In this document: piece by piece, positions 26,811-36,025 of the stretch
Layout of the letters: every line of letters begins with the position of its first letter
Numbering within the stretch: the stretch's first letter is position 1
Assembly (NCBI GenBank): GCA_964244295.1
Contig: CAXTIG010000011.1
Span: 1 to 64,000, forward strand
DNA from: JAJAZB01 sp964244295
GTDB taxonomy: Bacteria > Bacteroidota > Bacteroidia > Cytophagales > Spirosomataceae
Reading direction: 5' to 3'
DNA length: 64,000 nucleotides
Translations under genes and position numbers: made by a program
Notes under the pieces: model-generated
Seen by the model: the letters and a program-made list of their open reading frames with translations, nothing else
Databases searched by the model: none
Told to the model about the DNA's origin: nothing

Positions 26811-26843
26811 TTTGCTTTATCCTTCCCTCATTTCTTATCTTTG
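26811..26843 (+). promoter_or_regulatory. Bacteroidota-type promoter for csgB-E-F-G
   Basis: TTTG at 26811-26814 and TATCTTTG at 26836-26843 match the -33 (TTTG) and -7 (TAnnTTTG) elements exactly, with the start-to-start spacing of 25 bases expected. It lies after the curlin terminator and about 107 bases before the csgB-like ATG, leaving a leader of about 100 bases. Confidence 0.65.
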
Positions 26844-26950
26844 TTTGTGTGATCAGGAGCAATTACGGGAGTCTGCCTGTCTTTGCAGTACGGTTCCGAA
26901 CCACTGCATCGAATTCAATTCCGGCCTTTAAACCTAATTTCTCTCTTGCA

Positions 26951-27484
26951 ATGACGACGAAACTACTGTTCGGCATCCTCTTTCTGCTCCCTCTGATCGG
27001 GCGGGGTCAGCAGGCCAGCGACCGCGAGCGGGAAAATGACGTAACCACTTCCCCCACCAAAGGGAGTATCTCCCCGACCCAGGCAGATGACATTTTTCTG
27101 TTGCAACTTACTCTTCAACAGGCCTACGCCAGTCCGGGCGGGTCGAGCGAAATCCGGTTGGACCAGTCGGGAGCCAACAATCGGATTCGGTTCAATGACA
27201 GTGGGCTACGCAACCAGACCACCCTGAGTCAGAACGGCAACAACAACAACCTGGAGTTTGATATGCTGGGAGACGAAAACAACTACCTGCTCGTGCAGCA
27301 AGGCAACGGCAATACCCTGCAAATGAACAACGTGCTAACCGAGGGCGTTAGCCGCCAGGTGTATCAGTACGGCAACAACAACGTACTCGAACAAAACGAC
27401 GCGGTTCGGGGAAAAGGGGTTCCGATGAAAATCGAACAGTTTGGCGACACGCGGTTGATCATCAGCAACGGACCCCAATACTGA
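26951..27484 (+). CDS. csgB: CsgB-like minor curlin / nucleator
   Basis: A secreted protein of 177 residues: signal peptide (to GRGQ), a spacer of about 55 residues, then four or five curlin-type repeats from about residue 65 (EIRLDQSGANNRIRFNDSG, TTLSQNGNNNNLEF, NYLLVQQGNGNTLQM, RQVYQYGNNNVLEQ). The size, the more hydrophobic repeats and the place directly before csgE suggest a nucleator like CsgB that anchors the fibre, although a short CsgA cannot be excluded. The stop is four bases before csgE. The ATG at 26951 begins the signal peptide. Confidence 0.75.
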   Translation: MTTKLLFGILFLLPLIGRGQQASDRERENDVTTSPTKGSISPTQADDIFLLQLTLQQAYASPGGSSEIRLDQSGANNRIRFNDSGLRNQTTLSQNGNNNNLEFDMLGDENNYLLVQQGNGNTLQMNNVLTEGVSRQVYQYGNNNVLEQNDAVRGKGVPMKIEQFGDTRLIISNGPQY

Positions 27485-27487
27485 ACG

Positions 27488-27994
27488 ATGAAGTCCCTGC
27501 TGTGTGGGTGGGCCGTGCTGCTTGCCTTGTTTCTTACCGGGTCGGCCTGGGCGCAGGATCCAATGGAGCTTGGTCCCGACGAAACCAAGGACGTGCTGAT
27601 CGAAGGGCTTTTCGCCGAGGACATCAGCGTGAGTTTGATTCTCGACAATTCCCGGACGAAAGCCGGCCGTGATTTTTACGAAATCCTGTACCGTCAGTGG
27701 AACGAGGCGGCCTCGGATACCCTTCAGGCGAGGGCGTTCATGTCCGGGCTTGACCCCGATGATTTTATCATTACCGTGGATGAACTCCCATTTCTGAGCC
27801 GGGGTACGAGCACGGTCATTTCGGTGAGCATCAACGATGTGATGCTGTATCAGCAATTTCTGCAACCCCGCTACGACCTGATTGAAGAATCTGCTATCCT
27901 GGCGTCACTCTTGATCAAGGACTATTTCACCGGGTACCTTGAAATTCAACAACAACTCGAAAATCAGGACCTCAAGGGAACGGGGGTGTTTTGA
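27488..27994 (+). CDS. csgE: Curli production/transport component CsgE
   Basis: CsgE is the periplasmic specificity factor that caps the CsgG pore and guides curlin subunits to it. The 168-residue product has a signal peptide ending AWAQ, followed by the family pattern: D-V-L-I-EGLFAEDISVSLI, a conserved GRDFYEILYRQWNE, and ITVDELPFLSRGTSTVISVSIND. It is somewhat longer than the 129-residue E. coli protein, with an extended C terminus. It lies between the csgB- and csgF-like genes. Confidence 0.88.
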   Translation: MKSLLCGWAVLLALFLTGSAWAQDPMELGPDETKDVLIEGLFAEDISVSLILDNSRTKAGRDFYEILYRQWNEAASDTLQARAFMSGLDPDDFIITVDELPFLSRGTSTVISVSINDVMLYQQFLQPRYDLIEESAILASLLIKDYFTGYLEIQQQLENQDLKGTGVF

Positions 27995-28074
27995 CCCGAC
28001 TTTTTTTTGCTTTACCCATCCTTCATCAAAGGCTTATCGCTCCGGGGCGGAAGCTTTACAACCATAACTTATCC

Positions 28075-28491
28075 ATGAAAAAAGGTTTTCTCTTCGTCTT
28101 CTTTGTAGGGGTCGGCTCCGGGCTGGTTCAGGCCCAGACGCTCATCTACCGTCCGCTCAACCCGGCTTTTGGCGGGAGTTACCTCAATTACAGTTGGCTC
28201 CTGAATTCAGCCGAGGCTCAGAACAAGATAGCTGATCCCGCCGATGCCTTAAAAGACCAAGAGAAGGAACTCAGTGCCGTGGAAGAATTCGGTGCCAGTT
28301 TGCAGCGGCAACTCCTCAACCGCCTCAGTCGGCAACTCCTCGACAACCGATTCGGCGAGCAGGGGCTTCAACCCGGTACGTTCCAGTTTGGTGATCTTCA
28401 GGTCGATGTTACCGAGGGGGCCGAGGGCCTCGTCATTCGCATCATCGACGCCAACGGTGGGGAATCCACGGTGACCGTGCCCTACTTTTGA
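28075..28491 (+). CDS. csgF: Curli production/transport component CsgF
   Basis: CsgF binds CsgG at the cell surface and couples secretion to nucleation. The product is 138 residues, the same as in E. coli, with a signal peptide ending QAQ and the typical mature start TLIYRPLNPAFGGSYLN, whose NPxFGG segment inserts in the CsgG barrel in the E. coli structure. The ATG at 28075 is preferred over one at 27991, as it starts the signal peptide. Confidence 0.9.
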   Translation: MKKGFLFVFFVGVGSGLVQAQTLIYRPLNPAFGGSYLNYSWLLNSAEAQNKIADPADALKDQEKELSAVEEFGASLQRQLLNRLSRQLLDNRFGEQGLQPGTFQFGDLQVDVTEGAEGLVIRIIDANGGESTVTVPYF

Positions 28492-28536
28492 GCGATTTGC
28501 TGCTACTACCCACCTTCTCAACCCAACCTTCTTTAC

Positions 28537-29991
28537 ATGACTAAACGGCTACTCAACCGGCTGGTTGCCGGTTCCTTTTTCTTTAGCGGGCTGTTGTTGC
28601 TCAACGGTTGCCGGGCGTACTTCTACCAACCCACCAAAGCCGCTGCCGCCCGCCTCGGCGAGGAAACCGCCGTGTTGACCGACCTGAGAGCGCTCCCGCC
28701 CACCCGTGAGAAAATCGTGGCGGCGGTGTACAAATTTCGCGATCAGACCGGCCAGTACAAGCCCTCCGAAACGGGATCAAGTTTTTCAACGGCCGTTACC
28801 CAAGGGGGTACCAACATCCTGATGCGGGCACTTGAAGAAAGCAACTGGTTTACGACCATCGAGCGCGAAAACGTGAGCAACCTGCTCAATGAGCGCAAGA
28901 TCGTCCGGTCGAGCCTGGCCCAATACAAAAACGAAGCCGATAACCTTCCCCCCCTGCTCTTTGCGGGGGTAATCCTGGAAGGGGGGATCGTTTCGTACGA
29001 TGCCAACATTATCACGGGTGGAGCCGGGTTGCGGTATTTCGCAGCGGGTGGTTCAACCCAGTACCGGCAAGACCGCGTGACGGTGTACCTGCGGGCCGTG
29101 GCCACGAAATCGGGCAAGATTTTGAAATCAGTTTATACGTCCAAAACCATTCTTTCCCAGAGTGTCGACGCCAGTCTGTTCCGCTACGTGCGTTTCAAAC
29201 GCCTGCTCGAAGTTGAGACCGGTTTCACCAGCACCGAGCCTGCGCAAATGGCCGTAACGGAAGCCATCGAAAAAGCGGTGTACGCCCTGGTGGTCGAGGG
29301 CATCCGCGATGGCTTGTGGAGCGCCGACGAAAAGAAAGCCGAGGAGGTAAAGGCCTTGCTCAGCGCGTACGAAAAAGAAAAGATTGAGATGAGTAAAATA
29401 GACGTCTTCGGGGTGCGCGAAGACGTACAGCCTTCGCGTCTGACCCTGACTCCCTACGTATCGGGCTGGCGTTACCAGGGCGACATTGCCGGACCCGCTA
29501 ACCGGATCGGGTACGGCATCGCGCTGGAAGGATATTTTAACGCCCATTTCGGGCTGCGGCTCAACGGCGGCATTGGTACGCTGGCCACCCAACGGGGCTT
29601 TTCGCGCAACATGACCAGTGCCGAGGCTTACCTGATATACCGGGCCATGCCCTACCAGCGTGTGACCCCGCTGGCCTACATTGGGGGGGGGGTGATTGGT
29701 CCGCGTGTAGGCAACTCCGTTGAGTTCCCCACCGCCCGCACCGGGCAGTTCTCGGCCGGTAGCGGGGTGGAATGCAGTCTGAACAAGTTTTTCGGTATCC
29801 GGGGTTGCCTGGAATTTCACCAGCCTTTTTCGGATAAACTCGACAACACGACCGCTGGCCGTTTCAACGACTATTACCTGCGGGCCACGGTCGGTCTGAC
29901 CGTGAAACTGGGTACGACCAACCGCCGACCGGTACGCCGGGTCGGTGCCGTGCCTACTTCCGCACCCAACCCCGCCGTACCCACGAACTAA
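28537..29991 (+). CDS. csgG: CsgG curli secretion lipoprotein with extra C-terminal beta-barrel-like domain
   Basis: CsgG forms the nonameric outer-membrane pore for curlin export. The signal peptide ends in a lipobox (LLLLNGC, Cys25). Residues 45-280 match CsgG: VAAVYKFRDQTGQYK, TNILMRALEESNWF, ENVSNLLNERKIVRSSL and LLFAGVILEGGIVSYD. The E. coli protein is 277 residues; this one is 484, and residues 300-465 form alternating beta strands ending in a barrel-like pattern (LTLTPYVSGWRY, GYGIALEGYFNAHFGLRLNGGIG, YYLRATVGLTVKLG), like a small outer-membrane beta-barrel domain. The last 15 residues are Pro/Ala-rich. It is the fourth gene of the csgB-E-F-G series. Confidence 0.92.
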   Translation: MTKRLLNRLVAGSFFFSGLLLLNGCRAYFYQPTKAAAARLGEETAVLTDLRALPPTREKIVAAVYKFRDQTGQYKPSETGSSFSTAVTQGGTNILMRALEESNWFTTIERENVSNLLNERKIVRSSLAQYKNEADNLPPLLFAGVILEGGIVSYDANIITGGAGLRYFAAGGSTQYRQDRVTVYLRAVATKSGKILKSVYTSKTILSQSVDASLFRYVRFKRLLEVETGFTSTEPAQMAVTEAIEKAVYALVVEGIRDGLWSADEKKAEEVKALLSAYEKEKIEMSKIDVFGVREDVQPSRLTLTPYVSGWRYQGDIAGPANRIGYGIALEGYFNAHFGLRLNGGIGTLATQRGFSRNMTSAEAYLIYRAMPYQRVTPLAYIGGGVIGPRVGNSVEFPTARTGQFSAGSGVECSLNKFFGIRGCLEFHQPFSDKLDNTTAGRFNDYYLRATVGLTVKLGTTNRRPVRRVGAVPTSAPNPAVPTN

Positions 29992-30017
29992 TCTTCTGTC
30001 GACCAACGAAAAAAATC

Positions 30018-31544
30018 ATGAAGGGCTTGATCACATTGCATTCGTTTCTCCGGTTTTTCCTTCCCGTTTGCCTGTTCGCGGTGGGCCTTTTGCTCCAGGC
30101 CTGTAACGAGGATATTTACGTCGAGCCTCAGGTGTACGGTTCCGTTCGCGGCAAAGTGGTGTACGATGTCAGTCGCCTGCCGGCAGCGAACGTACTCGTC
30201 AAGGTCACGTCGACCGGCTACAGCACCGAAACGGACAGTGGGGGAAATTTTCGCTTCGACAGCCTGCTGGTAGACGACTACACCATCCAGGCCGATGCCA
30301 ACGGTTACCTGGCTACCAACGTACCCGTGAAGGTAATGGAAGACCGGGTCCAGAACGTGACGCTGTACCTGAAAGATGACGCCGTACAGGGCCGCCCGCC
30401 CAGCGCCCCCGCAACTCCCCTCCCCTTGCCGGGTACGCAGAATGTCGGTACTTCCGTGATCCTGAAATGGAAAGCCACCGACCCCAACCGCGATACGCTG
30501 CGGTACGACGTGTTGTTTTTTAGAGAAGGGGAATCCAACCCGAAGCCCATCGCGGTGGATCTGACCGTGGATACCCTCGTGGTGCCCAACCTGATTTACA
30601 ACACCACCTACTACTGGCAGGTGACGGCCAAAGACCGCACCGCCAGCACCAACGGGCCGGTCTGGTCATTTCGGACTGCGCCCTTTCCCGACTTTAATTA
30701 CATCTTTGCCCGGAACATCGGTGGGCAGTTCCAGCTTTTTGCCGGTACCGAACGAACCACTCCGTTTCAGGTTACCTCCGTCGGCAGTAATTTCCGGCCC
30801 ATCATGAGTCCCAACCGGGAGCAGATCGCCTTTATTTCCAACGTGCAAACCGAACCGCATCTCTACATCATGAACCGAACCGGGGAGCAGTTGCGGCGCG
30901 TGACGACCATACCAATAGCCGGACTTTCGCTGCTGGATTTGTCCTTCTGCTGGTCGCCCGACGGGACGCAACTGCTCTACCCCAGCAACGATAAGTTGTA
31001 CGCCGTGCGCACCGATGGCACCGGCTTGCGCGTGGTGGCGCAAACCAGCGCGGGGCGTTTCTTTGCGGGCTGCGACTGGACCGAGCAGGGCAATCTCATC
31101 GTAGCCCGCACGACGGGATCCAACTTGTACGACAACGAGTTCGTCCTTATTTCACCCGAAAACGGCAGTTCGACCCCGATTTTCACCCGCAAGCAAAGTC
31201 GCTTCAGCAACCCGCATTTTTCGGTAACTGGCCAGGAGGTGCTGTTCTCCCTCGATCTAGGCGGGGTACAGTTTCAGGATTCACGACAGTTGAATGCCCG
31301 GCTCCACCTACTCACCATCGCTACCGGTGCCCTCGCTAACATTTCGGACAATAAACCCGATGGTATCAACGACCTCGAACCCCGTTTTTCGCCCAACGGA
31401 GCCACCATCTTGTTTACCAGTACCGACAACACGAACCAGGGGGTACGTAACGTGTACACGACTACCACACAACAGCCCAGTAACAACATAGGACGCCCGC
31501 GTACCCTGATCACTTCCCAGGGCGAGATGCCTTCGTGGCGGTAA
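30018..31544 (+). CDS. Lipoprotein with carboxypeptidase-regulatory, Fn3-like and TolB/WD40-like propeller domains
   Basis: The lipobox is LLLQAC (Cys29). Residues 40-120 form a carboxypeptidase-regulatory beta-sandwich (GSVRGKVVYDVSRLPAANVLV), residues 130-225 an Fn3-like domain (YYWQVTAKD), and residues 230-508 a beta-propeller of TolB type with repeated SPDGTQLLY, SPNREQIAFIS and SPNGATILFTS blades. It begins 27 bases after the csgG stop with no terminator between, so it may belong to the curli operon. The function is unknown; a role at the outer membrane in binding polysaccharide, peptidoglycan or the curli complex is only an inference. Confidence 0.75.
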   Translation: MKGLITLHSFLRFFLPVCLFAVGLLLQACNEDIYVEPQVYGSVRGKVVYDVSRLPAANVLVKVTSTGYSTETDSGGNFRFDSLLVDDYTIQADANGYLATNVPVKVMEDRVQNVTLYLKDDAVQGRPPSAPATPLPLPGTQNVGTSVILKWKATDPNRDTLRYDVLFFREGESNPKPIAVDLTVDTLVVPNLIYNTTYYWQVTAKDRTASTNGPVWSFRTAPFPDFNYIFARNIGGQFQLFAGTERTTPFQVTSVGSNFRPIMSPNREQIAFISNVQTEPHLYIMNRTGEQLRRVTTIPIAGLSLLDLSFCWSPDGTQLLYPSNDKLYAVRTDGTGLRVVAQTSAGRFFAGCDWTEQGNLIVARTTGSNLYDNEFVLISPENGSSTPIFTRKQSRFSNPHFSVTGQEVLFSLDLGGVQFQDSRQLNARLHLLTIATGALANISDNKPDGINDLEPRFSPNGATILFTSTDNTNQGVRNVYTTTTQQPSNNIGRPRTLITSQGEMPSWR

Positions 31545-31560
31545 TCCGGCGGAAGATTTC

Positions 31561-31609
31561 CCATAAAAAAACCGGCGATGCATCAAATGCATCGCCGGTT
31601 TTTTTATGG
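31561..31609. terminator. Bidirectional terminator between convergent genes
   Basis: Perfect 22-base arms (stem ACCGGCGATGCA flanked by A7 on one side and T7 on the other) with a TCAAA loop serve both the curli-side lipoprotein and the convergent receptor gene. Confidence 0.93.
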
Positions 31610-31621
31610 GGAAACCAGGGA

Positions 31622-34102
31622 TCAGTTGTTCTGCTGCACCCGTCCGGCTTCGTTTTCCAGGCCGGTTTTACGCTGGCGGGCACCGGCCACTTTCGAGTTG
31701 CCGAAACGGTAGCTGAAGGTGAGGTTGGCCACCCGGTTTTCCCAGCGGCTTTTCACGTACACGTCGAGGTTCTGGTACTTGACCGAACCCCGGAAGTACT
31801 GGGTCCAGAAAATATCCCGCACGTTGAGGCGGATACTGGCTTTTTTGTTCCAGAGTTGCTTTTGCAGGCCCAACGATACCTGCCCCATCGGCTGCCCGAT
31901 CAGAATTCCATCCAGAAATCCGTGTGAGTAGAACCCGCTCACTTCCGCCGACCAGGTTTTGCTCAACGTAAACTGGTTCTGGACGTTGAACTGGAACGAA
32001 GCGTAGGCCAGGTCGAGATCGCCGCCCAGCAGTTGCCCCTTGTACCGGTTGCGGAATACGTTGACGTAGCTGGTGCTGTTCCACCACTTGGTGATGGGAA
32101 ACGAGGCGGATACGGCCAGACCCATGTTTTCGCGAAACCCGATGTTGTCGGTGGTTTGGTAGGTGACCCGCTGGGCGTCGTTTTGCTTCAATACCTGGGT
32201 CATCACGTCGTTGGTGTGGCTGTAGTTGAGCGTGGTGGTGAGGAAACCACCGAACGTGTGCGTGGCCTCGAAGGCGTGCGTAAACTGGGGCTTCAGGTAC
32301 GGATTGCCCTGCCCGTAGGTGTAGGGGTCGAGAAAGTACACGAAGGGGTTGAGCGAGCCGTAATCGGGACGGTCAATTCGGTAGCTGTACGAAAGGCCGA
32401 ACGAATTTTTCTTGTTCAACTCGTGCCGGACGAACACGCTCGGAAACAAATTGAGGTAGTTGCGGGTAAAGACCGAGTCGGTCGTGACCTGGTGCCCACG
32501 GGCAGCGGTGTGTTCGAGCCGCAGACCGAGTTGCAAGCCCGTTTTCCCGAACTGCCGGTTGTAATTCAGGTACGCCGCGTTGATGTTTTCGCGGTACACG
32601 AACTGGTTGGTGCGGCCTCGGTCGAGGCTGTCGGCACCGGGTACTTCGCGTTGCAGGCGGATGAAAAACTTCATGTCGTTGTCGGTCGTCACGAAGCTCG
32701 TTTTCAGGCCCGCCTCCAACTTGGCCGTTTTGCTGAAGGGGTGGACGTAATCGACTTTGGCCGAGTAAATGTCCACCTTCCCGATTTGCAAGCCCAGGTC
32801 GGTACGGAGCGGACTGATGGGCGTACCCGTCGCATTGAGGTTACGAATGTCGAAGTTCTGGTCGTTGCGGTTGTTGTAAAAGGCGTAATCGAGGTCGGCG
32901 GTCAGCTCGCGCGGCTGGCCGCTGCCCCCGACCGTGTCGAGCGTTTTCCTGAAATTGAAATTGCTCGCCAGGTTGTTCCAGGGCTGGCTGGTAACGGAGT
33001 TGGTCAACGTCTTTTTTTCGAGTTCGGTCATGCCTTTGTAGATGTCCGTCACATTGTCGCTGTTTTGCCCCCAGCGGCCCGCCGAACCGGTCACCAGGAT
33101 GCCCAGCGTGGTGGTTTTATCCAGGAAATAATCGGCTCCGCCTTTGAAATTATGGCTGTGGCTGCGCTGGAAATTCTCGGCGTGCTGGTCGAAGTACGAG
33201 GCGACGGTGTTGCCCTCGCGAAATACGCGGGTGATGTCCTGTTCCCGCCAGCCCCGGCGGCGATTGACGCTGTAGTTGCCAAACAAATTCCACTTGTTCT
33301 GCCGGTAATTGAGGTTGAGCGAGCCGTTTTGCTTGCCGTACCTTCCGTAGCCGTAGCCCAGCGTAGCCGAGCCGTTCAGCCCCACGTTCTGCGCTTTTTT
33401 CAGGCGAATGTTGATGATGCCCGCGTTGCCCGCCGCGTCGTATTTCGCGGGCGGATTGGTCATCACTTCGATGGTGCCCAGTTGGTTAGCCTGCATGTTG
33501 CGGAGCAGGTTGGCTAAGTCCTGGCTCGACAGGTAGGTGGGCTTGCCATCAATCATCACGCGCACGTCGGCTTTGCCTTTCAGGCTGATGTTGCCGTCGC
33601 GATCTACCGTCACGCCGGGGGCGCGTTCGAGCACTTCGAGGGCCGAGTTGCCTTCGGCAACGGGGCTGTTTTCGACGTTTACCACCGTTTTATCGATCTG
33701 TTGCTCGATAAACGGTTTCTGCGCCGTAACCCGCACCTCGGCGAGTTGCTGGCTGGCTTCGGCCAGTTTCAATTCGGGCACGGCCACGGTCTGACCGGCG
33801 GCCAGGTCAAACGGTGCGGAGATGACTTTCTGAAAACCCACCTGCGTGGCCGAAACCAGGTAACGACCGGCCTTGAGGTTTTCGAGGGCAAAGCGCCCTT
33901 CGGCATCGGCCACGGAGCCTTTCACCAGGCTAGAATCGGTCGATTTGAGCAGCATCACCGTGGCAAACTCCACGGGTTTACGGGTCGCATCGGCCACGGT
34001 GCCCCGCACGGTGGCTTTTTCGGGAGCCTGCGCCAGGCTAGGCGTGGTGAGAGACACCGCCAGCAGAGAAAAGGCCAACAGAGAAAAGGAGAAGCGTTTC
34101 AT
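31622..34102 (-). CDS. TonB-dependent-receptor-like outer-membrane beta-barrel protein
   Basis: The 826-residue product has a signal peptide ending SLAQ, a carboxypeptidase-regulatory domain at about 28-105 (VRGTVADATRKPVEFATVML), a plug-like domain (VVNVENSPVAEGNSALEVLERAPGV onward, about 140-215), and a C-terminal outer-membrane beta-barrel ending LTFSYRFGNSKVAG. This is the Bacteroidota outer membrane beta-barrel family (OMP_b-brl_3), related to SusC but without a SusD partner here. Its substrate is unknown. The frame is open to 34159, but the ATG at 34102 starts the signal peptide. Confidence 0.9.
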   Translation of the reverse strand: MKRFSFSLLAFSLLAVSLTTPSLAQAPEKATVRGTVADATRKPVEFATVMLLKSTDSSLVKGSVADAEGRFALENLKAGRYLVSATQVGFQKVISAPFDLAAGQTVAVPELKLAEASQQLAEVRVTAQKPFIEQQIDKTVVNVENSPVAEGNSALEVLERAPGVTVDRDGNISLKGKADVRVMIDGKPTYLSSQDLANLLRNMQANQLGTIEVMTNPPAKYDAAGNAGIINIRLKKAQNVGLNGSATLGYGYGRYGKQNGSLNLNYRQNKWNLFGNYSVNRRRGWREQDITRVFREGNTVASYFDQHAENFQRSHSHNFKGGADYFLDKTTTLGILVTGSAGRWGQNSDNVTDIYKGMTELEKKTLTNSVTSQPWNNLASNFNFRKTLDTVGGSGQPRELTADLDYAFYNNRNDQNFDIRNLNATGTPISPLRTDLGLQIGKVDIYSAKVDYVHPFSKTAKLEAGLKTSFVTTDNDMKFFIRLQREVPGADSLDRGRTNQFVYRENINAAYLNYNRQFGKTGLQLGLRLEHTAARGHQVTTDSVFTRNYLNLFPSVFVRHELNKKNSFGLSYSYRIDRPDYGSLNPFVYFLDPYTYGQGNPYLKPQFTHAFEATHTFGGFLTTTLNYSHTNDVMTQVLKQNDAQRVTYQTTDNIGFRENMGLAVSASFPITKWWNSTSYVNVFRNRYKGQLLGGDLDLAYASFQFNVQNQFTLSKTWSAEVSGFYSHGFLDGILIGQPMGQVSLGLQKQLWNKKASIRLNVRDIFWTQYFRGSVKYQNLDVYVKSRWENRVANLTFSYRFGNSKVAGARQRKTGLENEAGRVQQNN

Positions 34103-34435
34103 GGGCTTAGGTAAAAAAGAGCAGGGTTGATGACCAGGATTAGTGAACCGACTATGCAAAGTTGTGGGTGGTAACCGGTACTATGCGATACAAACTTCCC
34201 GAACGGAAGTTTTCGCGGGATGAGTGGCAAATCGGCTTTTGTCGGGGAAAATTGACCCGTAGAAATCAGGCATCGCGGGAAAGATGCGGAACTGTTCCTG
34301 GAAGTTGCCTGAACGGGTTAATTTTTTAGAAATTTCTGCTTCAAATCTCGCCGACGAATTGCCTGGGACCCTTCCGCATTCAAACCCGGTTTCTGAAACC
34401 CTGAGTCGCCGACAGCGGGAAGGTCGGCCCGAAAA
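34103..34435. other. Intergenic region upstream of the receptor gene
   Basis: A CAACTTTGC element on the minus strand (34154-34162) resembles the TAnnTTTG -7 box and lies about 50 bases before the receptor start. The rest shows no gene or repeat. Confidence 0.35.
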
Positions 34436-35182
34436 TTACTCCCAAAGTTGCCGCCAGCCGGAACGGGCCTGGACCAATTCCTGCCCCGAATCGCGACGAA
34501 CGCGGTGAAGAAACCCGGCGGGCGACTCGAAAGCGGCTTCCGAAAACAAGGCATCCCCCAGGGTGGCCTCCGCCCGAAACTGCACGTCGAGTTGCGTCAG
34601 GGTGTGGTGTTGCAACCACTCGGAGGGCAGGGCCTGCACCAGCCAGGCAAAATAGTGCGTGTTGTTGACGTGCTGATTGGCGTCGAGCAGCGGCCAGGTT
34701 ACGGCAACGGGCACCGAAAACAGGGCCTCGCCGAAGCCGGGTAATTTCCCCGCAGCGGGCGGCATGGGCGGGGTGTCGAGGTGGATGGGCGTTTGACGAA
34801 GAATAAAATCGGGTACGGGCACCACCCGCCGCCGAGCCACGTCGAGGACGCCCCACACGCTACTGGCCCGCAGGAGGGGCTGCCCGGTGACTGAATCCAC
34901 GAGGCGAAATTCGCGGTAGTAAAAGTACCGGTCGATGGCCGAAACCCAGGTATCGAGGCGAACGGATTGGCGGTAAACGGGCAGGGCTTCCACCTCCATC
35001 CGCATTCGCGAAAGCACCCAGGAAAGGCCATATTTGAGTAACTGAGGCAAGTCCACGTCCCGCGTAACGGAGTGTTCCCAGGCCACTTCCTGCAACAGCC
35101 CCGCCAACGCAGGCACCGAAAGCCGGTGGTGCGCGTCGGTTTCACCAATGCGAATGCGGAACGATTCGGAGAGAAAATCCAT
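34436..35182 (-). CDS. Acyl-ACP thioesterase family protein
   Basis: The 248-residue product consists of two hot-dog halves. The first has RIGETDAHHRLSVPALAGLLQEVAWEHS (about residues 11-38, given in part) and the second the catalytic-site pattern DANQHVNNTHY at 167-177, typical of FatA/FatB-like thioesterases that release fatty acids from acyl carrier protein. The length matches bacterial members. The ATG at 35182 is preferred over 35233, because the upstream codons lie inside an inverted repeat. The gene is on the same strand as the gene at 35258. Confidence 0.85.
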   Translation of the reverse strand: MDFLSESFRIRIGETDAHHRLSVPALAGLLQEVAWEHSVTRDVDLPQLLKYGLSWVLSRMRMEVEALPVYRQSVRLDTWVSAIDRYFYYREFRLVDSVTGQPLLRASSVWGVLDVARRRVVPVPDFILRQTPIHLDTPPMPPAAGKLPGFGEALFSVPVAVTWPLLDANQHVNNTHYFAWLVQALPSEWLQHHTLTQLDVQFRAEATLGDALFSEAAFESPAGFLHRVRRDSGQELVQARSGWRQLWE

Positions 35183-35185
35183 ATC

Positions 35186-35262
35186 AATGAATGAAAGAAG
35201 GAGCGAATGACTGAATAGAAATGCCTCATTCAATCATTCGCTCCTTCTTTCATTCCTTCATT
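35186..35262. repeat. Inverted repeat between two minus-strand genes
   Basis: Arms of about 31 and 35 bases share a 22-base identical core (GAATGAAAGAAGGAGCGAAT is part of it) around a short loop. The repeat overlaps the end of the gene at 35258 and precedes the thioesterase start. It may act as a gene-end hairpin. Confidence 0.75.
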
Positions 35263-35974
35263 GCTTGCGTTGCTCCCGGATGTACTGCTCGCGGTTGATG
35301 TTCTGGTTGGGGTCGAGGTTGGCGGTTTTTTGCCAGTCATCTTTTTTCAAATCCCCGTTTTTCACCGAACGAATGAAACTAGCCCAAGCGAAGGGATTCA
35401 GGAACGGAATCGTGGTGATGGCCGTGCGGTTGGCGATGTAGGTATTTTGCTGGTCGAAAAAATACCGGGCATTGGCGGCGGGTCCCATGCCCATCCGGGC
35501 AGCCATCTGCTTCAGGTACGTGGGGTCGGTGTTTTTTGCCAGGTTTTCGCGCTCCTTCTCGTCGGGCAGACGCGAAGACAGAAAGGCCCGCTTGAAATCT
35601 TCCTCGGTGGGATACGGATACACTTTCACCTCCCGCAGCAAGGTCGATTCTTCCTGCATTTCGATGATGCGCGAGTAGGTCGGCTCGTTGACCCTCGGAA
35701 TCACGTGGTACTGTTTCTTGTACCCGACGTGGCTAAATTCCACGCTATCGCCCGGATACACCGGAATGGCAAAATAGCCTACGTCGTTGGTTAAAATTCC
35801 CCGTCCCGCCCGGGGAATGGACACCGACGCGCTGATGAGTGGTTCGCTGTTTTTGCCACCCGTCAGAATGCCCATAAACATAATGGCTTTGACTTCTCCC
35901 TGCGCGCGGGCTTGTTCAGCGCCCGGCAGGAGGAGCAAACCCAGTAAAAAAAAGATGTAAATCGCTCTAAACAT
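35258..35974 (-). CDS. Secreted carboxypeptidase-like regulatory-domain protein
   Basis: A 238-residue protein with a signal peptide (MFRAIYIFFLLGLLLLPG...ARAQ) and a carboxypeptidase-regulatory-like beta-sandwich at about 30-115 (PLISASVSIPRAGRGILTNDVGYFAIPVYPGD). The rest (120-238) is helical and charged, with an unassigned fold. Homologues are common as lone genes in Cytophagales. The function is unknown; it is likely periplasmic or at the outer membrane. Confidence 0.8.
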   Translation of the reverse strand: MFRAIYIFFLLGLLLLPGAEQARAQGEVKAIMFMGILTGGKNSEPLISASVSIPRAGRGILTNDVGYFAIPVYPGDSVEFSHVGYKKQYHVIPRVNEPTYSRIIEMQEESTLLREVKVYPYPTEEDFKRAFLSSRLPDEKERENLAKNTDPTYLKQMAARMGMGPAANARYFFDQQNTYIANRTAITTIPFLNPFAWASFIRSVKNGDLKKDDWQKTANLDPNQNINREQYIREQRKQ

Positions 35975-36017
35975 ACGTGGAAAAAGAAAAAACCCTCTTT
36001 GAAAAACGACCCGTTCG

Positions 36018-36025
36018 CAAAGGTA
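36018..36025 (-). promoter_or_regulatory. Candidate -7 box for the gene at 35258-35974
   Basis: On the minus strand this reads TACCTTTG, an exact TAnnTTTG match, 44 bases upstream of the ATG. No convincing -33 TTTG was found. Confidence 0.4.

Noticed and set aside
32033..33517. 494-codon plus-strand open frame within the receptor gene
   Set aside because: Antisense to an outer-membrane receptor with recognisable domains; Val/Gly-rich composition and no motif.
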